From Acidimicrobiia bacterium (GTDB taxonomy: Bacteria > Actinomycetota > Acidimicrobiia > IMCC26256 > PALSA-555), in the NCBI GenBank assembly GCA_040881685.1, contig JBBECS010000050.1:137588-201587 (forward strand): a stretch of DNA of 64,000 bases. The letters run 5' to 3'. Position numbers and translations under genes: made by a program. Positions 8,914 to 17,506 of the stretch are shown in pieces (the first letter of the stretch is position 1; every line of letters begins with the position of its first letter). The notes below the pieces were generated by a model. The model ran no database searches, had not been told where the DNA came from, and worked only from the letters and a program-made list of their open reading frames with translations.

Positions 8914-9384
8914 ATGGTGGATCGGACGACGGTCGTCGACAAGACCACGGTGATCCCGAGCCCCCCGAGTGTGGTCTTCGCGGCGGTGAACTCCCCCGAG
9001 ACGGGACCTCTGATCGACCCCGCCGTGCGGGAGTGGCGCCCCGATACAGAACCGATCGGGGTAGGCACACGCTTCACGATCCGCGGACGTCTTGGCGTGC
9101 TGCCCATTCGGGGCACCAGCGAGACCGTGCGATGGGAGCCACCCCTGCTCGCGGAGTATCGGAGCGTGGTGACGTGGCCGGCCCGCATGACGGCCCAGCA
9201 CCGCTTCGAGCCACGTGCGGATGGCGGAACGAACTACACGTGGTCGATCACGTTTCACGAAGTCAGCATCATCGGCCGGCCACTCGTCGCCCTCGCGGCC
9301 CGCTTGTTCGCACGGGCTCTCGCGAACCAGGCAGACGCTCTCACCAGCTACCTCCGCGCCATGCCTCCCTCTCCCAACGACTAG
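8914..9384 (+). CDS. SRPBCC (START-like) family protein
   Basis: The ATG at 8914 follows a GGAAGGA ribosome-binding site; the longer open frame upstream overlaps the previous gene and is not used. The 156-residue product has the polyketide cyclase/dehydrase helix-grip pattern: VDKTTVIPSPPSVVFAAVNSPE, then a central beta-sheet (GTRFTIRGRLGVLPIRG, TSETVRWEPP) and a long C-terminal helix. Such proteins bind hydrophobic ligands or act as cyclases and lipid-transfer modules. No catalytic residues can be named. Confidence 0.75.
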   Translation: MVDRTTVVDKTTVIPSPPSVVFAAVNSPETGPLIDPAVREWRPDTEPIGVGTRFTIRGRLGVLPIRGTSETVRWEPPLLAEYRSVVTWPARMTAQHRFEPRADGGTNYTWSITFHEVSIIGRPLVALAARLFARALANQADALTSYLRAMPPSPND

Positions 9385-9546
9385 GGCGGGACCGGGAGCA
9401 CGAGAGAGACGGGGCTCGAAAGAACGCTGGCACGTTCGGCTGGCAACACCTGGACGTGGCTTGGGTGCGAGCGGGGCGCCAGTCGTCGTTCCGAGGGGCT
9501 CGGGCGCAAAGCCGCGCCGCGAACTCGCACGGATACCATTCGCGAC

Positions 9547-10971
9547 ATGCCTGGCGGGTCGCTCGAGGTTGACTACCTCGTCATAGGTGCAGGTGCCGCC
9601 GGCTTGGCATTCACCGATGCCCTCATCTCCGACTCGGACACGACCGTCTTGATGGTCGACCGTCGCTACAGTCCGGGCGGACATTGGAACGACGCGTACC
9701 CGTTCGTCCAGCTTCATCAGCCTTCCGCCTTCTACGGCGTTAACTCGCGGAAGCTCGGGCAGGACCGGATCGACGACCTCGGACCCAACGCCGGCTTCTA
9801 CGAGCGCGCGACGTCAGCCGAGATCTGCCACTACTTCCAAGCGGTCCTGCACGAACGGCTGCTCCCGTCCGGCCAGGTCGAGTTCCTCCCCATGACCAGC
9901 TGCGTCGAGGACGACTCCAGGCGCGCCCGCGTCGTCTGCCGGCTCACCGGCGCCGAACGGGAGATCACCGTGAGGCGCAAAGTTGTGGATGCGCGCTACC
10001 TCGAGAGCTCGATCCCGGCGACACACACGCCGAGCTTCGACGTGGACGACGGTGTGTGCTGCATCCCGGTGAACGACCTGGTCCGGAGTGACCACCCCGC
10101 CGGCGGCTACGTCGTCATCGGCGCAGGGAAAACAGGGATGGACGCGTGCAGCTGGCTGCTCGAGCACGGCGTCGACCCGGACGAGATCGCGTGGATCAAG
10201 CCCCGTGACGCCTGGGTCATCGACCGGGCGACGTTCCAGCCGCGCGAGAAGGTCGGAAGCTTCATCATCGCTTGGGCCGCAGCAGTCGAGGCGGCTGCGT
10301 CGGCGACGTCGATCCCGGACCTGTTCGGTCGACTGGAAGAGGCCGGCGGGCTGAAGCGGCTCGACGCTTCGATCGAGCCAACGATGTATCGCATGGCCAT
10401 CCTGAGCGACAGCGAGCTCGAACAGCTCCGGAGCATCGAGAACGTCATCCGCGCCGGACACGTTCGGCACATAGACACGCGCCGGATCCTTCTTGAAGGC
10501 GGTGACGTTGGGACCAACGCGGATCCGCTCTACGTCGACTGCACTGCCGAAGGACTCCCCAGGCCGTCGCCTCGACCGATCTTCGAGCCACACCGAGTCA
10601 CCATCCAACCGATGCGCGAGGGAAGCCCGACGTTCAACGCTGCTTTGATCGGGTATCTCGAAGCGATTCGCGATGAAGTCGACTTGCAGAACTTGATGAC
10701 CCCGACCAACCCGTATCCGAGCGAGGCCGCGGATTGGATCCGAGCGCGACACGTCGGGATGATCGCTCAACGCAGGTGGGACCAGACTCCTGATGTGCGC
10801 GACTGGATCGAGCGCTCACGGCTCAACGTCGCATCAGGCCTGCTGGACCATGCCGGAGAGCCTGGTGTCGCCCAGGCGATCGGGTCGTATCTCGAGAACT
10901 CCGATCGGGCGATCGAGAACCTCGGCGCGCTCCGAGTCCAGCTCGGTGACACCGTCATGACGGAAAGCTGA
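9547..10971 (+). CDS. FAD-dependent NAD(P)-binding oxidoreductase
   Basis: A 474-residue flavoprotein. The dinucleotide-binding motif GAGAAG sits at residues 14-19 after strand DYLVIG, followed by a GGHW segment (YSPGGHWNDAYPFVQLHQPS) that resembles flavin monooxygenases. A second Rossmann-like motif is in VVIGAGKTGMDAC near residue 197, as in enzymes that bind both FAD and NAD(P). The usual monooxygenase fingerprint FxGxxxHxxxY/F is not obvious, so it may be a reductase or halogenase-like protein rather than a Baeyer-Villiger enzyme. It stands alone. Confidence 0.8.
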   Translation: MPGGSLEVDYLVIGAGAAGLAFTDALISDSDTTVLMVDRRYSPGGHWNDAYPFVQLHQPSAFYGVNSRKLGQDRIDDLGPNAGFYERATSAEICHYFQAVLHERLLPSGQVEFLPMTSCVEDDSRRARVVCRLTGAEREITVRRKVVDARYLESSIPATHTPSFDVDDGVCCIPVNDLVRSDHPAGGYVVIGAGKTGMDACSWLLEHGVDPDEIAWIKPRDAWVIDRATFQPREKVGSFIIAWAAAVEAAASATSIPDLFGRLEEAGGLKRLDASIEPTMYRMAILSDSELEQLRSIENVIRAGHVRHIDTRRILLEGGDVGTNADPLYVDCTAEGLPRPSPRPIFEPHRVTIQPMREGSPTFNAALIGYLEAIRDEVDLQNLMTPTNPYPSEAADWIRARHVGMIAQRRWDQTPDVRDWIERSRLNVASGLLDHAGEPGVAQAIGSYLENSDRAIENLGALRVQLGDTVMTES

Positions 10972-11072
10972 CCTGCATCGGCGCCGAGAACCGTGTAGTT
11001 GTCAATGTTCGGGTCATGGCTGATCATCACCAGTCCGTTTGCGAGACGGCCGCTTCCAGCTGCGACGACCCT

Positions 11073-11873
11073 CTACGGATACTTCGTCCCCAGGGGCACC
11101 GTGCCGGCTGCCCGCGCCGCCCGCGCGCTGACCTTCGTCATCTTGACGAGCTCTTCGCGATCCGAGCTCCCCGACACCGCGATGGCGAGGGCGGGTCCGA
11201 CGTCGGGGGCATAGAGCTTGAACTCCAGCACTTTGGGTTCGATCGGGTTCGTGTCCTTGGTCATCAGTACGTGCTCGTAGTGCCCCGCCTTGACTTCGAC
11301 CTGCTCGTCGACGCTGAGCACCTCGCCCTGGTCCTCCGCTTCACCGGCGTAGTACTCCTGGCGGTACCGCAGGTCGTCGACGGGGTCCGCCGGCACCGCG
11401 ACCCCGGCGAGCGCGCCGTCGACCCCGGCCTCGAACGATCCGTCTCTCGACGTGATCTTGCCCTTCTCGAACTCGGCGGTGTCCTCGCCCAAGTACCAGA
11501 TGTTCCCCTCGGTGTCTTGGGCGTACCAGTCGAAGGTGTCTTCCACCACCGCGCCGTTGTCGGTCACGGTGTCGCGCACCACACGAGCGGTGACGCCGTT
11601 GGCGATCTTCTTCGTCTCGCTCGTCACCGTGACGATGACCTTGAGCACGTTCCCCTCGGCGTCGGTCTCCCGATAGGTCCATCGCGTGCTCGGCTCCATC
11701 GGCCAATAGGGGTTGTCGATCTCCACCGTGAAACTCGCGGGGTCGAGATCGAATGGCTCGCTGCCCTCGGGAAGACCATCATTTCGCGGAGCAGCCGCAC
11801 GAGCGCTCCCGCTTGAGATGACGGCGAGAAGCAATGCGACGGTGACCGATGCGATGCGTGTGCGCTTGGACAT
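11073..11873 (-). CDS. Secreted hypothetical protein
   Basis: The ATG at 11873 is preceded by a good GGAGGT ribosome-binding site and begins a signal peptide (MSKRTRIASVTVALLLAVIS, cleaved near SARA-AAP), so the longer frame to 12083 is rejected. The 266-residue product has a mature beta-rich domain with FTVEIDNPYWPMEPSTRWTY, repeated Glu/Asp-rich strands and KAGHYEHVLMTKDTNP. I have seen similar proteins only as uncharacterised exported proteins of actinobacteria. No enzyme motif is visible. It is divergently oriented to the cyclase-ATPase gene, with two repeat copies in the intergenic region. Confidence 0.7.
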   Translation of the reverse strand: MSKRTRIASVTVALLLAVISSGSARAAAPRNDGLPEGSEPFDLDPASFTVEIDNPYWPMEPSTRWTYRETDAEGNVLKVIVTVTSETKKIANGVTARVVRDTVTDNGAVVEDTFDWYAQDTEGNIWYLGEDTAEFEKGKITSRDGSFEAGVDGALAGVAVPADPVDDLRYRQEYYAGEAEDQGEVLSVDEQVEVKAGHYEHVLMTKDTNPIEPKVLEFKLYAPDVGPALAIAVSGSSDREELVKMTKVSARAARAAGTVPLGTKYP

Positions 11874-11962
11874 CTGCTGACCTCCGTTCGCTCGTGAAGC
11901 GAACGTACGCCCCGTCACGTGTGAATTGCGTGTGAGGTGCGCTGATCGCTTCCCTCGACCAA

Positions 11963-11990
11963 GTATCGGAGGGGCGACACGTCGCTGTGT
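11963..11990 (+). repeat. tRNA-Leu 3'-end-like repeat, copy a (degenerate)
   Basis: Reads GTATCGGAGGGGCGACACG at its core, a diverged form of the GTGTCGGAGGGGGGACTTG core found in copies c-h and in the tRNA-Leu gene at 22380. It lies only 38 nt before copy b. Confidence 0.6.
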
Positions 11991-12000
11991 GTAACTGATC

Positions 12001-12045
12001 GTGGTCGGAGAGGGGACGTGTCGCTCAGCGCCACGCGCTACGGCT
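12001..12045 (+). repeat. tRNA-Leu 3'-end-like repeat, copy b (degenerate)
   Basis: Core GTGGTCGGAGAGGGGACGTG followed by the right flank TCGCTCAGCGCCACGCG, which is the same flank type as in copies d and g. It marks the left edge of the cyclase-ATPase interval. Confidence 0.65.
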
Positions 12046-12142
12046 GAAGCGGACAGCGGCCCTCGCGAGCACTCCACCCTCACACTTCACAGAGTCGGGA
12101 GCACTCTGTTCCGGGGCGGCGAGGGGCTGTCATGATGCTGGC

Positions 12143-15100
12143 ATGCCTGGGGGCGGCACAGGTCGCGTGGTGACGGCGACGGTGCTGTTCGTCGATCTGG
12201 CGGGCTCGACGGCACAGCGGGTCGCGTTGGGTGACGACGCGGCCGACCACCTCACCGCCGCTTGTGATCGGCTCTCGCGCGCTGCGGTCACCATGCATGA
12301 CGGCAGGGTGGTCAAGGGAACAGGCGACGGGTTGATGGCCGTGTTCTCCGCGGCCTCAGACGCGGTGGCTGCGGCGGTCGCGATCCATCAGGCGGCTGAG
12401 TATCACAACCGCGGGGTTGACCAGCCCCGCCATCTCGCGATCCGGATCGGGTGCTCGGCTGGTGATGTGCAAGTCGTCGCGGGCGACTGCCACGGCACAC
12501 CGGTCGTCGAGGCCGCTCGGCTGGAGGCCGTCGCGACCGTGGGTGAGATCTGGGTGAGTGATCTGGTGCGTTCCCTGGTGGGGTCGCGGGGCACATACTC
12601 GTTCGAGAGCGTCGGCGCCTTCGAGCTCAAGGGCTTGGCCGAGCCGTTGACCGCGCACCGCGTCCCGTGGGAACCGCTCGCCGAGAGCCCGGCACCGCGG
12701 GAGGAGCCGGTAGCTGCGTGGGGCCTCGAGCTGCAGCTGGTGCCGCTGCCACACCGGCTCGAGCCGGGCGGTGCGTTCGTAGGGCGGGTGCGCGAGCGGG
12801 CAGTGCTGGATGGCGCACTACGGGCAGTGCGGGCTGAGGGTCGCCGTCGGGTTGTGCTGGTCAGCGGCGAGCCCGGGATCGGGAAGACCGCGTTGACGAC
12901 GGAGATCGCGGGCTCGGCGCGCCGCGAAGGCGCGGTCGTGCTCTATGGGCGCTGCGACGAGGACCTCGGCATCCCGTACCAGCCGTGGATCGAAGCGCTC
13001 GCCCATCTCGTTCGCCATGCCCCCGAGGAGCTGCTGAGCGCACATGTCGCAGCGCGCGGCGGTGTGCTCGTCCGTCTCGTCCCCGAGCTCGGGCACAGGG
13101 TGGGTGCGACTCCGCCGGTGTCCAGCGATCCTGAGGCGGAGCGCTACCTCGTGTTCGGCGCGGTGGTCGACCTGCTCGAGCGCGTCTCGAATGCGGCTCC
13201 GGTGGTGCTCGTACTCGACGACCTGCACTGGGCCGACCTCCCGTCGCTTCAACTGCTCCACCATGTGGTCGGTGCCGACGCCGCCGCGCTGCGGGTGCTC
13301 GTGACGGCGACGTACCGCGACACCGACGTCGCCGACGACCACCCGCTCGCGGCGGCGCTCGCCTCGCTGTACCGAGAACCCGGCATCGAACGGATCGACG
13401 TCGCCGGCCTCGACGACATCGGAGTGGTCGAGCTGTTGGAGGCCATCGCAGGCCACGAGATGGGTGACGACGGCATCGAGCTCGCCCGACTGGTCAGGCG
13501 CGAGACGGGTGGCAATCCCTTCTTCGTTGCCGAGGTGCTCCGGCATCTCGCGGAGAGTGGCGTCATTCGCCAGGAGGACGGGCGTTGGGTGGCGAAGGTC
13601 GACTTCTCGTCGATCTGGCTGCCCGAGAGTGTGCGCGAGGTGGTGGACCAGCGTGTGCGGCGACTCGGCGACGACGCTCACCGCACTCTGACGGTCGCGT
13701 CGGTCATCGGGCGCGACTTCGACCTCGGCCTGTTGGCGCGCGCCGCCGAACGCGACGAGGACGACGTTCTCGACACGCTCGAACAGGCGGCGGCGGCGGC
13801 GGTCGTGTCCGAGGTACACGGCCGATCGGAGCGGTTCACGTTCACGCACGCTTTGTTCCAGCACACCCTCTACGACGCGCTGTCGGCGAGTCGGCGCGCC
13901 CGTGCCCACCGCCGGATCGGCGAGCTTCTCGAAGCTGAGTGGGGCGACGACCCCGGTGACCGCATCGGCGAGCTGGCGTATCACTGGATCTCGGCGGGCA
14001 CGCCGGCCGAGGCCGACAAGGCAGCCGGCTACGCCCACCGGGCGGGAGAGCACGCGCTCGACGCTCTCGCGCCTGACGAGGCGATCCGCTGGTTCCGTCA
14101 AGCGTTGGAGCTCCTCGACGCTGAACCGGACCACGGTGACCACCAGCGCCTCGAGGTCGCCATCGGCTTGGGCGACGCGCAACGCCAGGCGGGTGATCCC
14201 GGGTACCGCGAGACCTTGCTCGACGCAGCCGCGGAGGCGACGCGCCTCGGCGACACGGATCGCCTCGTCATCGCCGCGTTGGCCAATCAGCGGGGCGGGT
14301 GGGCGAGCAACACCGGGGCGATCGACGCCGAACGGATCGCGACGCTCGAGCAGGCGTTGAACGCGCTGGGCGGAGGTGACAGCCGGGCGCGCGCGTGGCT
14401 GCTCGCGACGCTTGCGTCAGAGCTCACTTTCAGCGGGGACCTCGATCGGCGGCGGGTGCTGGCGGCCGACGCGGAGTCGATGGTCCGCCGCCTCGAGGAC
14501 GACGCCGCGCTCCTGCGGGTCCTCAACCTGACGTTCGTTCCGCTCTGGGTGCCCGATGGCTTCGCCCGAAGTGTCGCGGCGTCCGAGGAAGCGCTGATGC
14601 TCGCGGAGCGGGTCGGCGATCCGGTCGCTCGGTTCGGTGCTGCCCAGATCCGTCTCTTTGCCATGGCGTCCAGCGCAGACCGCGCGGGCATCGACACGGC
14701 GATGGAGCTGATGGAGTCGCTCGCGGCCGACATCGGCCAGCCCTACCTCAGCTGGCTCGTGACCTACGAGCGATGCTGGCAGGTCCTGCTGGCCGGCGAC
14801 GCAGACGAAGCCGAGCGCCTGGCCACCGACGCGCTGAAGATCGGCGCGGACAGCGGGCAGCCCGACGCCCTGACCGTGTACGGCGCCACCCTGCTCAACA
14901 TTCGTTGGCACCAGGGCCGCACCGAGGAGATGCTGCCCCTGATCGAACAGGCCGCCGCCGAGAACCCCGATATACCTGCGTTCCAGGCCGTCTACGCGCA
15001 GATCCTCTGCGAGTGCGGGCGCATCGAGGAATCCCGGCCGTTGCTCGCAACAGCGCGCGGCGCCAACTTCCATCACGCGGCGTACGACTACATCTGGCTC

Positions 15101-15508
15101 ACGAACACGGCGTGCTGGGGAGAGACCGCGGCATGGCTCGGCGACACCTCCGCCGCGGGCCTCCTCTTCGAGCGGCTTACGCCATACGAGCCCCAGGGTG
15201 TCATGAGCGGCGCGACCTTCACGGGCACGGTCGGGATGTACCTCGCCCGGCTCGCCGTGGTGCTCGACCTCCACGACGACGCCGACAATCTGTTCCAACG
15301 GGCCGACGTACAGGCGCGCGCACTCGGTGCGCCATTCCTTCAGGCCCGCAACCAGGTCGAGTGGGCCCGGCTGCTCAGCACGCGAGCGACCGATGCCGAC
15401 CTGCGCCGCGCTCGGGAGCTGCTGGACGACGCGGTGACGACGGCCGCAACCTATGGGTGCGCGGGCGTCGTGCGTTGTGCGAATGAGCTCGCGGCCTCGA
15501 TGCCCTGA
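12143..15508 (+). CDS. Class III adenylate/guanylate cyclase-domain AAA ATPase with TPR-like repeats
   Basis: A 1121-residue multidomain regulator. Residues 8-175 form a class III cyclase homology domain with metal-binding Asp18 (VLFVDLAGST) and Asp62 (VKGTGDGLMAVF). In the transition-state segment the usual Asn is replaced (GTPVVEAARL), so cyclase activity is uncertain. Residues from about 205 onward form a STAND-type AAA module with Walker A GEPGIGKTAL and Walker B VVLVLDDLHWAD. The C-terminal half is alpha-helical, TPR-like. No C-terminal LuxR helix-turn-helix is seen. Such proteins are thought to couple nucleotide sensing to signalling. It is the largest cargo of the repeat-bounded island. 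Confidence 0.85.
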   Translation: MPGGGTGRVVTATVLFVDLAGSTAQRVALGDDAADHLTAACDRLSRAAVTMHDGRVVKGTGDGLMAVFSAASDAVAAAVAIHQAAEYHNRGVDQPRHLAIRIGCSAGDVQVVAGDCHGTPVVEAARLEAVATVGEIWVSDLVRSLVGSRGTYSFESVGAFELKGLAEPLTAHRVPWEPLAESPAPREEPVAAWGLELQLVPLPHRLEPGGAFVGRVRERAVLDGALRAVRAEGRRRVVLVSGEPGIGKTALTTEIAGSARREGAVVLYGRCDEDLGIPYQPWIEALAHLVRHAPEELLSAHVAARGGVLVRLVPELGHRVGATPPVSSDPEAERYLVFGAVVDLLERVSNAAPVVLVLDDLHWADLPSLQLLHHVVGADAAALRVLVTATYRDTDVADDHPLAAALASLYREPGIERIDVAGLDDIGVVELLEAIAGHEMGDDGIELARLVRRETGGNPFFVAEVLRHLAESGVIRQEDGRWVAKVDFSSIWLPESVREVVDQRVRRLGDDAHRTLTVASVIGRDFDLGLLARAAERDEDDVLDTLEQAAAAAVVSEVHGRSERFTFTHALFQHTLYDALSASRRARAHRRIGELLEAEWGDDPGDRIGELAYHWISAGTPAEADKAAGYAHRAGEHALDALAPDEAIRWFRQALELLDAEPDHGDHQRLEVAIGLGDAQRQAGDPGYRETLLDAAAEATRLGDTDRLVIAALANQRGGWASNTGAIDAERIATLEQALNALGGGDSRARAWLLATLASELTFSGDLDRRRVLAADAESMVRRLEDDAALLRVLNLTFVPLWVPDGFARSVAASEEALMLAERVGDPVARFGAAQIRLFAMASSADRAGIDTAMELMESLAADIGQPYLSWLVTYERCWQVLLAGDADEAERLATDALKIGADSGQPDALTVYGATLLNIRWHQGRTEEMLPLIEQAAAENPDIPAFQAVYAQILCECGRIEESRPLLATARGANFHHAAYDYIWLTNTACWGETAAWLGDTSAAGLLFERLTPYEPQGVMSGATFTGTVGMYLARLAVVLDLHDDADNLFQRADVQARALGAPFLQARNQVEWARLLSTRATDADLRRARELLDDAVTTAATYGCAGVVRCANELAASMP

Positions 15509-15531
15509 TTTCGTGCAGCTGATGAGAGTTC

Positions 15532-16035
15532 CTAGTGAGGGCCTTGAGCCGGCTCCTCACTGTGTGACATACCACTCGCGATCCACGGAGCAACCAGCAG
15601 CCTGAGCGTCGGGTCATACGCCGTTGCAATTGGCACACCGGCCACGCTGAGCGTCCCATCGTTCTCGTCGTAGCTGTTTGCAGACCATTCCTGGTCGACG
15701 AGCCGCTCCTCGTCCATCCCCGCCCAGTGGCGGAGATGCCACGACGACCCAGGCGCGTAGCCCGCCTGTTTGATCCGATTACCCTTTTCAGCCTTCACAA
15801 GGAGCGCCGATCTCGACCGGAGCGGAGCGTGCAAGCAACGAATCTTCGTCGTCATGTGACCTGCGTACTCCTCTTTCGCCACTCGATGTGCTCCCGGGGT
15901 CAGGCTCACATCGGCGGCAGCTCGAAACAGCACTCGCGTGAACTGTTCGAGTTCCACATATGACGCGGCCCCCGAGGTCATCAGGGCCTCGGCCCGCGTC
16001 GACGGGCCTATGGTCGTGGCCGCGCGCCGTGTCAT
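15532..16035 (-). CDS. Hypothetical protein
   Basis: A 167-residue frame with protein-like composition that I cannot assign. Recognisable stretches are VELEQFTRVLFRAAADVSLTPG, a basic middle and NSYDENDGTLSVAGVPIATAYDPTLRLLVAPW, suggesting an alpha/beta fold. An internal ATG at 15981 gives a shorter alternative. It converges on the cyclase-ATPase gene and lies in the same repeat-bounded interval (copies b to c). Confidence 0.5.
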   Translation of the reverse strand: MTRRAATTIGPSTRAEALMTSGAASYVELEQFTRVLFRAAADVSLTPGAHRVAKEEYAGHMTTKIRCLHAPLRSRSALLVKAEKGNRIKQAGYAPGSSWHLRHWAGMDEERLVDQEWSANSYDENDGTLSVAGVPIATAYDPTLRLLVAPWIASGMSHSEEPAQGPH

Positions 16036-16104
16036 CGTCAGGAGTTCTGAGGGTGAGGGCGTCGATTGACCACGTCGTTGAATGAAGGGACTGCCCCGAG
16101 TTTG

Positions 16105-16151
16105 GTTGCCTCAAGCCGTGTCGGAGGGGGGACACACCGCTTGACCCCACG
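16105..16151 (+). repeat. tRNA-Leu 3'-end repeat, copy c
   Basis: The left arm GTTGCCTCAAGCC (16105-16117) precedes the core GTGTCGGAGGGGGGAC (16118-16133), identical to the tRNA-Leu 3' end. The right flank ACACCGCTTGACCCCACG is shared with copy f. Read on the minus strand, this flank resembles the T-arm of the tRNA (CGTGGGG-TCAAG). Confidence 0.85.
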
Positions 16152-16167
16152 AGGCATGCTGTAGACT

Positions 16168-16839
16168 ATGCAGCACTCAGTCGACGAGGCGTTGCTGTCG
16201 GCCCAGCAGGATCACTGGGTGGCGACGTTTGCGGCCAACAGCGATATGTACGGTACCGATCCCAGCGAGTCAGCGGTCGCGGCTGCCGATCTCTTCGCAA
16301 ACAACGGCATCACCGCCGTCGTGGAGCTCGGTGCCGGACAGGGGCGCGACACCCTCTACTTCGCCGAGCGGGGCTTCCACGTCCACGCTCTCGACTACGC
16401 ATCCGAGGCCGTCGAGGCGATCCGGGCAAAGACGGAGGAGGCAGGCGTCGCCGAGCGGGTGACGGTTGAGCACCACGACGTACGCGAAGCGATGCCCTTC
16501 GCGGACGACGAGGTCGATGCCTGCTATTCGCACATGCTGTTCTGTATGGCGCTGACCACACCCGAATTGGAGCGCCTGTCAGCAGAAGTCCGGCGCGTCG
16601 TGCGGCCAGGCGGGCTGGTCGTCTACACCGCCCGTACGACGGCGGACGCCCATTGCGGCACCGGCATCCCACGCGGCGAAGACATGTACGAGCATGGCGG
16701 GTTCATCGTCCATTTCTTCGACCGGGCACTCATCGACAAGTTGGCCTCCGCGTTCGAACTGGTCGAGGTGGCCGAGTTCGTCGAAGGCGACCTGCCCCGC
16801 CGACTCGCGCGCGTGACGATGCGCGTTCCAGAGGCTTGA
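16168..16839 (+). CDS. Class I SAM-dependent methyltransferase
   Basis: A 223-residue methyltransferase with motif I VVELGAGQGRDTLYFAERG, motif II HALDYASEAVEAI, the DACYSHMLFCMAL strand IV region and RVVRPGGLVVYTART after helix D. The N-terminus (WVATFAANSDMYG) resembles small bacterial enzymes of the tellurite-resistance/thiopurine-like type. The substrate is unknown. It is the only gene between repeat copies c and d. A TTGACC at 16141 and TAGACT just before the ATG look promoter-like, but the spacing is poor. Confidence 0.85.
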   Translation: MQHSVDEALLSAQQDHWVATFAANSDMYGTDPSESAVAAADLFANNGITAVVELGAGQGRDTLYFAERGFHVHALDYASEAVEAIRAKTEEAGVAERVTVEHHDVREAMPFADDEVDACYSHMLFCMALTTPELERLSAEVRRVVRPGGLVVYTARTTADAHCGTGIPRGEDMYEHGGFIVHFFDRALIDKLASAFELVEVAEFVEGDLPRRLARVTMRVPEA

Positions 16840-16855
16840 CGAGACGCTCGGTTCG

Positions 16856-16930
16856 GTGTCGGAGGAGGGACTTGACGCTCAGCGCTACGCGGTCCGATTG
16901 ACCCGGCTTGTCGAGTTCGCCGCCTGAAGT
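16856..16930 (+). repeat. tRNA-Leu 3'-end repeat, copy d
   Basis: The core GTGTCGGAGGAGGGACTTG differs from the tRNA by one base. The right flank ACGCTCAGCGCTACGCG is shared with copies b and g, and weak similarity to copy g continues to about 16927 (CGCCGCCTGAAG versus CGCTGCCTAAAG). Confidence 0.85.
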
Positions 16931-16954
16931 CGCCCCACAGGTAGCCTTGAGGAC

Positions 16955-17092
16955 ATGAGCAGCGGCGCATCGCCGGTGGTGGATCCGATTCGTCGACCGC
17001 ATTTGGATCGGGTGGACCCAGCGTTTCGAGCGATCATCGAACGCGACCTTGAGCATTGCGCCGCGCTCCTCGAGTTCCTCCGGGATCATTGA
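16955..17092 (+). CDS. Small protein upstream of Doc-like gene, putative antitoxin
   Basis: A 45-residue frame (starts MSSGASPVVDPIRRPHLD, ends EFLRDH) beginning at ATG 16955. Its TGA overlaps the TTG start of the Doc-like gene in the sequence TTGA, a strong sign of translational coupling. Position and size suit the antitoxin of a Phd/Doc-type pair, although I do not recognise a Phd fold and it is shorter than Phd. The acidic, helical C-terminal half (IIERDLEHCAALLEFL) could be the toxin-binding segment. The antitoxin role is inferred from context alone. Confidence 0.5.
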   Translation: MSSGASPVVDPIRRPHLDRVDPAFRAIIERDLEHCAALLEFLRDH

Positions 17093-17463
17093 GGTTCCCC
17101 ACCCTCGACGAAGTCATCGCGTGCAACGAGCTCGTACGCGAGCCTGACGAGGCATCACCCAGCGCAGACGATGATGATCTCGACCTCGTAGCCAGCGCGC
17201 TCGAACGTGCTCGTGCGATCAAGGAGTCAGTCGATGCTGCGGCGACGCTTCTCTTCGAGATCACCTCTGCTCAGGGATTCTTCGAAGGGAACAAGCGGAC
17301 CGCGGTGTTGATCGCGCGGTGGTTCCTGACCATCAACACGGACCGCGATCCGGACGACCTCATCCGACCCGACGACCGAGAGCTCGGTGCTCTCCTAGTT
17401 CGAGCGGCACGCGGCGAGGACGTCGAACATGAAGTGATCGAATTGCTCCGTCACCGAGCTTGA
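17089..17463 (+). CDS. Fic/Doc (death-on-curing) family protein
   Basis: A 124-residue protein if translation starts at TTG 17089, which overlaps the upstream stop; this start gives the family-like N-terminus MRFPTLDEVIACNE. The Fic/Doc motif is present as Q62-G-F-F-E-G-N-K-R-T-A. In active Doc the first residue is the catalytic His (HxFxDGNKR); here it is Gln, so AMPylation or phosphorylation activity may be lost or altered. The Arg/Lys/Asn phosphate-binding residues are kept. It would form a toxin-antitoxin-like pair with the coupled 45-residue ORF. These are the only genes between repeat copies d and e. Confidence 0.8.
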   Translation: MRFPTLDEVIACNELVREPDEASPSADDDDLDLVASALERARAIKESVDAAATLLFEITSAQGFFEGNKRTAVLIARWFLTINTDRDPDDLIRPDDRELGALLVRAARGEDVEHEVIELLRHRA

Positions 17464-17490
17464 GAGGTCACGTCGGATTGTCCACAACCC

Positions 17491-17506
17491 GACTTGAACC
17501 CCCACG
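17491..17506. repeat. tRNA-Leu T-arm fragment next to repeat copy e
   Basis: GACTTGAACCCCCACG is identical to 22392-22407 of the tRNA-Leu gene, the T-arm region. It abuts copy e, and GTCGGA at 17472 suggests that this is the remnant of a second, partly deleted tRNA 3' end. Confidence 0.75.

Noticed and set aside
16141-16167. TTGACC/TAGACT as a promoter giving a leaderless methyltransferase mRNA
   Set aside because: Spacing is 15 nt and the -10-like element touches the ATG, so transcription would start inside the gene.
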